From Chloroflexota bacterium (lineage in GTDB: Bacteria; Chloroflexota; Limnocylindria; Limnocylindrales; CSP1-4): 11,465 bases of DNA. The notes below the pieces were generated by a model. That model was given only the letters and a program-made list of their open reading frames with translations, searched no databases and was not told the DNA's origin. Shown here in pieces: positions 1 through 4,883 of the stretch (position 1 is the first letter of the stretch; each line of letters opens with the position of its first letter). The stretch covers positions 1 through 11,465 of the forward strand of contig JAGDMV010000045.1 in NCBI GenBank assembly GCA_017860675.1, given 5' to 3'. Position numbers and translations under genes: made by a program.

Positions 1-63
1 GTTGGTTAGAGCGCATGCTTGACATGCATGAGGTCAGAGGTTCAAGTCCTCTACCGCCCACCA
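1..63 (+). tRNA. tRNA-Val (anticodon GAC), 5' end outside window
   Basis: This is the 3' part of a valine tRNA gene; the acceptor 5' strand and the first part of the D arm lie before base 1. The D-loop sequence GTTGGTTAGAGC opens the window. The anticodon stem CATGC (14-18) pairs with GCATG (26-30) and encloses the loop TTGACAT, so the anticodon is GAC at 21-23, reading GUC/GUU valine codons. The variable loop is followed by the T arm AGAGG-TTCAAGT-CCTCT, the acceptor 3' strand ACCGCCC (53-59), discriminator A60 and a genome-encoded CCA (61-63). Only about 27 bases separate it from the thrS T-box, so it may lie on the same primary transcript. The identity rests on the anticodon and is secure. 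Confidence 0.95.
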
Positions 64-89
64 GATCGCGAACGCGTCGATCGGGACGC

Positions 90-323
90 GCCGCACCGGA
101 ACGGGAACCCCAGAGAGCCGCGGGCACCGGCTGAGACCCGCGGCGGCGACCCAGGCGCGGTACCACCCGTGAGCGGCCGGAGAACCGGCCCGGGACCCGC
201 CCGTTAGCGCGGACGTTGAGCGCGCGAACGGAGCGGCGAACCGCCCCGGTCGTGAAGGCGGGTGGAACCGCGGGAGAGCGCCACAGCCCTCTCGTCCCGG
301 CATGGACGAGAGGGTTCTCTGTT
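90..323 (+). promoter_or_regulatory. T-box riboswitch (leader of thrS), threonine specifier ACC
   Basis: T-box leaders sense uncharged tRNA and permit read-through of a terminator. Stem I can be traced. CCGC 91-94 pairs with GCGG 173-176. GA-rich K-turn strands follow (GGA near 98-100, TGA 170-172). CGGG 102-105 pairs with CCCG 166-169. The specifier triplet ACC (162-164, threonine) and the usual purine A165 sit directly before that helix. Above it are the AG-bulge region AGAGAG (112-117) and a 7-bp distal helix CCGCGGG 118-124 / CCCGCGG 137-143 with the GCTGAGA loop motif. A hairpin GGCCGG 175-180 / CCGGCC 185-190 and a further CCGTT/AACGG stem follow. The T-box core GGGTGGAACCGCG spans 260-272. 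Its 7-base bulge TGGAACC (263-269) is flanked by A1 (CGGG 259-262 / CCCG 296-299) and A2 (270-276 / 289-295). TGGA predicts a U discriminator on the cognate tRNA-Thr. The specifier matches the downstream gene. Confidence 0.93.
287..323 (+). terminator. Intrinsic terminator of the thrS T-box
   Basis: A perfect 11-bp stem is formed by CCCTCTCGTCC (287-297) and GGACGAGAGGG (304-314) around a 6-base loop, followed by the T-rich run TTCTCTGTT (315-323). Bases 289-299 are also needed for the 3' side of the antiterminator, so the two folds exclude each other, as expected for a transcriptional T-box. The ATG at 302 lies in this hairpin loop and is not a plausible start for thrS. Confidence 0.9.
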
Positions 324-337
324 CCTGGAGGTCGACG

Positions 338-2173
338 ATGAACGAGCGAGCGAACCCCGAGCCGGACGAGGAGTTCCTGGCCACGCCCGAGCGCGGCTCG
401 GCCGAGCAGCTGCTCGATGCCGGCGCGCAGTCGGAGCTCGACGCGATGCGTCACTCGGCCGCCCACGTGATGGCTGAGGCCGTGCTCGACCTCTTCCCGG
501 ACGCCCGGCTCGGGATCGGGCCCGCCATCGACAACGGCTTCTACTACGACTTCGACCTGCCCCGGCCGCTGACGCCCGACGACCTGGTCGCGATCGAGTC
601 GCGCATGGCGGCGAGCGCCGCCGCAGACAGGCCCTTCGTCCGGCGCGAGATCCCCTGGGCGGAGGCCCGCACCGAGGTCGAGCGGGCCGGCCAGGGGTTC
701 AAGGTGGAGATCCTCGACGACCTCGCGGCTCGCGCGCGAGAGGGCGGGCAGGAGCTGCCGGTCACGAGCTTCTATGACCACGGCTCGTTCACGGACCTGT
801 GCCGCGGCCCGCACGTCGCCTCCACCGGGCGGATCGGGCCATTCAAGCTGCTCTCGGTCGCCGGCGCCTACTGGCGGGGCGACGAGAAGCGGCCGATGCT
901 TCAGCGGATCTACGGCACGGTGTGGGCCAGCCAGGAGGAGCTCGACCGCTACCTCTGGCGGCGCGAGGAGGCGAAGCGACGCGACCATCGCCGCCTCGGC
1001 GTGCAGCTGGACCTCTACAGCTTCCACGACGTCAGCCCCGGCTCGGCCTTCTGGCACCCGAAGGGCTGGCGGGTCTGGCTGTCGCTCCAGGAGGCGATGC
1101 GCGAGCTCCAGGAGCGGCGCGGCTACGACGAGATCGCCACGCCCATGGTCGTGGCCGAGAAGCTCTGGCGCCAGTCCGGTCATTGGGACCTGTACCGCGA
1201 CAACATGTTCCTGATCGAGAGCGAGGGCCAGACGTTCTCGCTCAAGCCGATGAACTGCCCCGAGAGCACCTTCATCTACAAGAGCCGGGTGCGCTCGTAT
1301 CGTGACCTGCCGCTGCGCCTGGCCGAGTACGGCAGGCTGCATCGCAACGAGCGCTCCGGGACGCTCTCCGGGCTCACCCGGGTGCGCCACTTCGTCCAGG
1401 ACGACAGCCACATCTTCGTCCGGCCTGACCAGCTGGCCGACGAGATCGCCGCGCTGCTGGCCGAGGTCGACGAGGTCTACGCCTGGTTCGGCCTGAAGCC
1501 GGAGGTGAGGTTCGGGACGAAGCCGGACAAGGCGCTCGGCGACCCGGCACTCTGGGAGCGAGCCGAGGCGCTGATCCTCGACGCGCTCCGGGCGAGCGGC
1601 CTGCCCTGGTCGGTGAAGGCCGGCGACGGGGCGTTCTACGCGCCGAAGATCGACGTCCACATCGAGGACGCCCTCGGCCGCTCCTGGCAGACGGCGACGT
1701 TCCAGGTCGACCTGGTGATGCTGCCCGAGCGCTTCGACCTGGCCTACATCGACGAGCACGGGCAGCCGCAGCGGCCGATCGCCATCCACCGGGCGGTGTA
1801 CGGCTCGCTGGAGCGCTTCATCGGCATCCTGGTCGAGCACTACGCGGGCGCGTTCCCGCTCTGGTGCGCCCCGGTCCAGGCGGTGGTGGTGCCGATCGCC
1901 GATCGCCATCTGCCGGCCGCCCGCGAGCTGGCGGACGTCCTCCGCGGGCGCCGCCTGCGGGTGGAGGTGGACGGCTCGGACGGCCGGATGCAGAACAAGA
2001 TCCGCCTGGCGACCGAGCAGAAGGTTCCCTACATCCTCGTCCTGGGCGACCGCGAGGCCGACGCCCGGACCGCCGCCCCGCGGACGCGGGCGGGCGAGCA
2101 GCTCCCGGTCGAAGGATGGGAGGCCCTGGCCGATCGCCTGGCAGGCGAGGTGACCCGGAGGGTCGTGGGGTAG
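338..2173 (+). CDS. thrS: Threonine--tRNA ligase (ThrRS), form lacking the N-terminal TGS domain
   Basis: Charges tRNA-Thr with threonine in the cytoplasm and edits mischarged Ser-tRNA-Thr. The protein is 611 residues, starting at ATG 338, six bases after the ribosome-binding site GGAGG (327-331); an upstream in-frame ATG at 302 lies in the terminator loop. The editing domain has HSAAH (H39, H43) and DLCRGPH (C155, H159). The class II core follows. LKPMNCPE supplies the zinc ligand C307. Motif 2 is HRNERSG (335-341) and continues to QDDSHIF with ligand H358. Motif 3 is IHRAVYGSLERF with ligand H484. The anticodon-binding domain begins near residue 508. In E. coli the HxxxH histidines are residues 73 and 77; here about 30 mostly acidic or polar residues precede the editing domain, so the TGS (N1) domain is missing. 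All catalytic and editing residues are present. Expression is controlled by the T-box upstream. Confidence 0.97.
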   Translation: MNERANPEPDEEFLATPERGSAEQLLDAGAQSELDAMRHSAAHVMAEAVLDLFPDARLGIGPAIDNGFYYDFDLPRPLTPDDLVAIESRMAASAAADRPFVRREIPWAEARTEVERAGQGFKVEILDDLAARAREGGQELPVTSFYDHGSFTDLCRGPHVASTGRIGPFKLLSVAGAYWRGDEKRPMLQRIYGTVWASQEELDRYLWRREEAKRRDHRRLGVQLDLYSFHDVSPGSAFWHPKGWRVWLSLQEAMRELQERRGYDEIATPMVVAEKLWRQSGHWDLYRDNMFLIESEGQTFSLKPMNCPESTFIYKSRVRSYRDLPLRLAEYGRLHRNERSGTLSGLTRVRHFVQDDSHIFVRPDQLADEIAALLAEVDEVYAWFGLKPEVRFGTKPDKALGDPALWERAEALILDALRASGLPWSVKAGDGAFYAPKIDVHIEDALGRSWQTATFQVDLVMLPERFDLAYIDEHGQPQRPIAIHRAVYGSLERFIGILVEHYAGAFPLWCAPVQAVVVPIADRHLPAARELADVLRGRRLRVEVDGSDGRMQNKIRLATEQKVPYILVLGDREADARTAAPRTRAGEQLPVEGWEALADRLAGEVTRRVVG

Positions 2174-2277
2174 GCGACGGCTTCCGGCCTGGTCGCCCGG
2201 CCGCCCGCCAGTCGCCGCGCCGCGGGCGACACGGGGAGGGATCCGTTCGTCTGCTGCCTCGCCGTCGTGAGCATCTG

Positions 2278-2286
2278 TGCTATCCT
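2278..2286 (+). promoter_or_regulatory. Possible extended -10 promoter for infC-rpmI-rplT
   Basis: TATCCT (2281-2286) is preceded by TG at the extended -10 position (2278-2279). No good -35 box is seen at 16-18 bases upstream. If used, transcription would begin near 2293 and give a roughly 90-base leader before infC. The 207-bp thrS-infC gap has no T-tract terminator, so read-through from thrS is also possible. This call rests on a short motif in GC-rich DNA. Confidence 0.35.
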
Positions 2287-2297
2287 CCGCCGGCGAA

Positions 2298-2325
2298 CCG
2301 CGCCTGCGCGGGCGTGTCTACACGC
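2298..2325 (+). promoter_or_regulatory. Two tandem hairpins in the infC leader
   Basis: CCGCG (2298-2302) pairs with CGCGG (2307-2311) around CCTG. Immediately after, GCGTG (2312-2316) pairs with CACGC (2321-2325) around TCTA. They lie between the possible promoter and the infC ribosome-binding site. In Bacillus and other bacteria the infC-rpmI-rplT leader is folded and bound by ribosomal protein L20, which represses the operon. These hairpins could belong to such a leader, but I cannot match them to the L20 site, and GC-rich DNA forms short hairpins readily. Confidence 0.35.
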
Positions 2326-2368
2326 ACGCGGGGGAGCGGTCGCGAGCGATTGAGCCGCCTGCACCACG

Positions 2369-2383
2369 AAGGGGTCGACGATA
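2369..2383 (+). promoter_or_regulatory. infC ribosome-binding site and ATA start codon
   Basis: AAGGGG (2369-2374) is followed by the six-base spacer TCGACG and then ATA (2381-2383). The spacer is identical to the one between GGAGG and the ATG of thrS (332-337). An in-frame TGA at 2351 closes the frame upstream, and no ATG, GTG or TTG lies between it and ATG 2408. The site therefore favours initiation at ATA. Confidence 0.75.
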
Positions 2384-3100
2384 AGCCGAGAGCTGCGTGT
2401 CAACCAGATGATCCGGATCCCGCAGGTCCGGGTGATCGATGAAGAGGGCAACCAGCTGGGCGTCATGCCCACCTTCGAGGCTCTCAGACTGGCACAGGAG
2501 CGTGGCTACGACCTCGTCGAGGTGGCGCCGACGGCGTCTCCGCCGGTCTGCCGGCTCCTCGACTTCGGCCAGTACAAGTACGAGCTGACCAAGCGGGAGA
2601 AGGAGGCCAAGCGGAAGCAGCGGGCCGTCTCCTTCAAGGAGATCCGGATCCGCCCGAAGATCGGCGACGGCGATTTCGAGACGAAGGTCCGGCGAGCCAT
2701 CGAGTTCCTCGAGGAGGGCGACCGGATCAAGGTCACCGTCCAGTTCAGGGGGCGCGAGCTGACCCACCCGCACCTCGGGCGGGACCTCCTGGTGAAGTTC
2801 GCGGACGAGGTCAAGGAGCACGGCACTCTCGAGCGGGCCCCCCTCCTCGAGGGCAAGCAGATGCACATCACCATCGCGTCGACGCACAAGCCGAAGCAGC
2901 GCGAGCCCGGCGGGGCCGCCGCCCATGGCGCAGCGGGAGGACAGGCCACCGGCGTGCACGAACCTGCCGCGGCGAGCGAGGCGGCCGACACGGGCCATGG
3001 GCCGGCGAGCACACCGCTGGCCGGGCCGGTCCCGGCCCCGGCAGCACGGGCTGCGTCGAGCGAGCAGGCGGGCAGCACGCCCGCAACATCGAGGGAGTGA
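2381..3100 (+). CDS. infC: Translation initiation factor IF-3, ATA start, long C-terminal tail
   Basis: IF3 binds the 30S subunit, keeps it apart from 50S and checks start-codon and initiator tRNA pairing. The ATA start gives 239 residues. The first codons encode xSRELRVNQMIRIPQVR, the canonical IF3 N-terminus; starting at ATG 2408 would cut off the conserved SRELRVNQ. The N-domain runs to about residue 70 with DLVEVAPTASPPVCRLLDFG and YKYE. A lysine-rich linker follows, and the C-domain (about 85-172) carries KEIRIRPKIGDGDFETK and the LLEGKQMHI end. Residues about 173-239 are an Ala/Pro/Gly/Thr-rich tail with no predicted fold, beyond the usual end near residue 175. A non-AUG start is a known feature of infC and lets IF3 repress its own translation. 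rpmI follows after seven bases. Confidence 0.95.
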   Translation: MSRELRVNQMIRIPQVRVIDEEGNQLGVMPTFEALRLAQERGYDLVEVAPTASPPVCRLLDFGQYKYELTKREKEAKRKQRAVSFKEIRIRPKIGDGDFETKVRRAIEFLEEGDRIKVTVQFRGRELTHPHLGRDLLVKFADEVKEHGTLERAPLLEGKQMHITIASTHKPKQREPGGAAAHGAAGGQATGVHEPAAASEAADTGHGPASTPLAGPVPAPAARAASSEQAGSTPATSRE

Positions 3101-3107
3101 GGCCGGC

Positions 3108-3314
3108 GTGCCGAAGCTGAAGAGCCACAAGGGAAGCCAGAAGCGGATCGGCGTGACCGGCAGTGGCAAGGCGATCCGGGTCAAGTCGTGGCGCGGCCAC
3201 CACCTCGAGCTCAAGTCATCGAGGCGCACCCGTCGCTATGCCGGCAAGACACTCCTCGGCCCCGAGCATGCCAGCCAGGTCGCCCGGCTGCTCCCGTACC
3301 TGCGGAAGGGCTGA
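3108..3314 (+). CDS. rpmI: 50S ribosomal protein L35
   Basis: Small basic protein of the large ribosomal subunit. The 68-residue product starts MPKLKSHKGSQKRI, the family's conserved KxKTHKGAxKR-type N-terminus. It continues with GSGKAIRVKSWRGHHLELKS and ends in SQVARLLPYLRKG, so it is full length and only a little longer than the usual 64-66 residues. The start is GTG 3108; the sequence GGAGTGAGG around the infC stop (3094-3102) can serve as ribosome-binding site. It sits seven bases after infC and three bases before rplT, within the standard infC-rpmI-rplT trio, so co-translation is likely. Confidence 0.96.
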   Translation: MPKLKSHKGSQKRIGVTGSGKAIRVKSWRGHHLELKSSRRTRRYAGKTLLGPEHASQVARLLPYLRKG

Positions 3315-3317
3315 GCC

Positions 3318-3668
3318 ATGGCACGAGTCAAGCGGGGAGTCACCGCTCATCGGCGGCACAAGCGTCTGCACAACGCCGCCGAAGGTCGCGTGGGAACTCG
3401 CAGCCGGCTGGTCAAGCCGGCCCGCGAGGCCCTCCTCCACGCGCTCGCCTATGCCACCCGGGACCGCAAGCAGCGGAAGCGCCAGCTCCGCCAGCTCTGG
3501 ATCCTGCGCATCAACGCCGCCGCCCGCGCCCACGGGACCACGTACGGGAACCTCGTCGCGGGCCTCAAGAAGGCCAACGTCACGCTCGACCGCAAGATCC
3601 TGGCGGACCTTGCGGTTCGCGACGACGCCACGTTCGGCCGCATCGTGGAGGTCGCCCGCGGCGCCTGA
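3318..3668 (+). CDS. rplT: 50S ribosomal protein L20
   Basis: L20 binds 23S rRNA, is needed for early large-subunit assembly, and in several bacteria represses its own operon. The 116-residue protein begins MARVKRGVTAHRRHKR and carries the long basic helical N-terminus, the conserved RDRKQRKRQLRQLWILRINA stretch and the C-terminal GLKKANVTLDRKILADLAV segment. Length is typical. The ribosome-binding site GGAAGGG (3304-3310) lies inside the last codons of rpmI, seven bases before ATG 3318, which ties the two genes together. A 107-bp gap separates it from pheS. Confidence 0.97.
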   Translation: MARVKRGVTAHRRHKRLHNAAEGRVGTRSRLVKPAREALLHALAYATRDRKQRKRQLRQLWILRINAAARAHGTTYGNLVAGLKKANVTLDRKILADLAVRDDATFGRIVEVARGA

Positions 3669-3705
3669 TCCGCCGGCCGGCATGCCCGGCCGCCGGGGAA
3701 GCCGC

Positions 3706-3743
3706 AGGGACCCTCGTGACGCCGGTCGGCGCGCGGGGGTCCT
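3706..3743 (+). promoter_or_regulatory. GC-rich hairpin in the rplT-pheS gap
   Basis: GGACCC (3708-3713) pairs with GGGTCC (3737-3742), and inside it CGCC (3720-3723) pairs with GGCG (3728-3731) around GGTC. A second inverted repeat, GGCCGG / CCGGCC, lies at about 3674-3690. The structure ends about 15 bases before the pheS ribosome-binding site. It is followed by TCGCATCT rather than a T run, so it is not a standard terminator. In E. coli this gap holds the pheM attenuator; no Phe-rich leader peptide is present here. Function unknown. Confidence 0.35.
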
Positions 3744-3775
3744 CGCATCTGGAGCTGAAAGGAGCCGGGCGCAGG

Positions 3776-4819
3776 GTGGATCGCGAGACGCTGACCGCGC
3801 AGTTGCGGGCCTTCCGCGACGAGGCGCTCCGCGAGCTCGCGGCCGCCCGCGGCGAGGACGCGCTCGAAGCGCTCGACGTCCACTACCTCGGCCGGCGCGG
3901 CGGTGTCCTCTCGGGCCTGATGCGCGGCATCGGCGCGCTTCCCGCCGAGGACCGGCCGGCCGTGGGCGCGGTCGTCAACGAGATCCGGTCAGAGGTCGAG
4001 GGCGCCCTGGCCGCGGCCCGGGCGGCGGCCCGCGCCGATGCGCTCGCCGTCCGTCTCGACCACGAGGGCGAGGACATGACCGCTCCCGGCCGGCCGATCG
4101 CCCGCGGCGTGCCGCACCCGATCGTCGAGACGGTCGCCCGGATCGCGGAGGTCTTCGGCCAGTTCGGCTTCGTCACCTACGAGGGACCGGAGGTCGAGAG
4201 CGACATCACCAACTTCCAGATGCTCAACATCCCGCCCGACCACCCGGCCCGCGACCTGTGGGACACGCTCTACGTCGATCTCGATGGCGGCCTGCTGCGC
4301 ACCCACACCTCGCCCGGCCAGATCCGGGTGATGCACGCTGAGCAGCCGCCGATCCGAGCCCTGCTGCCCGGCCGCTGCTTCCGTTACGAAGCGGTGGACG
4401 CCTCCCACGCCTCGGAGTTCTTCCAGGTCGAGGGCCTGATGGTCGACGAGGGGACGAGCATGGCCGACCTCAGGGGCCAGCTCGACGAGTTCGGCCACGC
4501 GATGTTCGGACGCGGCCGCGCCACCCGCTTCCGGCCCGGCTACTACCCCTTCACCGAGCCATCCGTCGCCTTCGACATCGGCTGTGTCATGTGCGACGGG
4601 TCGGGCTGCCCAGCCTGCAGCCGGACGGGCTGGATGACGATCCTTGGCGCCGGCATGGTCCACCCGGTGGTCCTGCAGTACGGTGGCATCGACCCGGAGC
4701 GCTACCAGGGGTTTGCCTTCGGCATGGGCGTCGAACGGATCGCCATGCTCCGCCACGGGATCGGCGACCTCCGCCTGTTCCTGGAGAACGACCTGCGCTT
4801 CCTGGAGCAATTCCGGTGA
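3776..4819 (+). CDS. pheS: Phenylalanine--tRNA ligase alpha subunit
   Basis: Catalytic subunit of the alpha2-beta2 PheRS that attaches Phe to tRNA-Phe. From GTG 3776 the protein is 347 residues, usual for the family. The N-terminal coiled-coil arm (about 1-95) includes YLGRRGGVLSGLMRGIGALP. The class II core follows: PHPIVETVARI, THTSPGQIRVM, motif 2 RCFRYEAVDASHASEFFQVE, FRPGYYPFTEPSVAFDI and motif 3 FAFGMGVERIAMLRHGI. A four-cysteine segment CVMCDGSGCPAC followed by SRTGW lies just before GAGMVHP; it resembles the Cys4 knuckle seen in a subset of bacterial PheS. The start is supported by AAAGGAG (3758-3764), though the 11-base spacing is long; GTG 3716 is an in-frame alternative without family support. 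pheT follows after 64 bases. Confidence 0.96.
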   Translation: MDRETLTAQLRAFRDEALRELAAARGEDALEALDVHYLGRRGGVLSGLMRGIGALPAEDRPAVGAVVNEIRSEVEGALAAARAAARADALAVRLDHEGEDMTAPGRPIARGVPHPIVETVARIAEVFGQFGFVTYEGPEVESDITNFQMLNIPPDHPARDLWDTLYVDLDGGLLRTHTSPGQIRVMHAEQPPIRALLPGRCFRYEAVDASHASEFFQVEGLMVDEGTSMADLRGQLDEFGHAMFGRGRATRFRPGYYPFTEPSVAFDIGCVMCDGSGCPACSRTGWMTILGAGMVHPVVLQYGGIDPERYQGFAFGMGVERIAMLRHGIGDLRLFLENDLRFLEQFR

Positions 4820-4883
4820 GCGCCCTCTGGCCGCAGGGTCACCCGCCGGTCGGGGCTCGCACGGGCACCCCGGAGCAGCCCCG

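Noticed and set aside
302..337. In-frame ATG at 302 as the thrS start, adding 12 residues
   Set aside because: It lies in the loop of the T-box terminator and has no ribosome-binding site, whereas ATG 338 has GGAGG at ideal spacing.
2211..2230. Terminator after thrS (GTCGCC / GGCGAC hairpin)
   Set aside because: No T-rich stretch follows, and such hairpins are common by chance in this GC-rich sequence.
3682..3775. Possible pheM-like leader peptide in the rplT-pheS gap (ATG 3682)
   Set aside because: The frame encodes Arg/Gly-rich residues without phenylalanine and does not stop before pheS.
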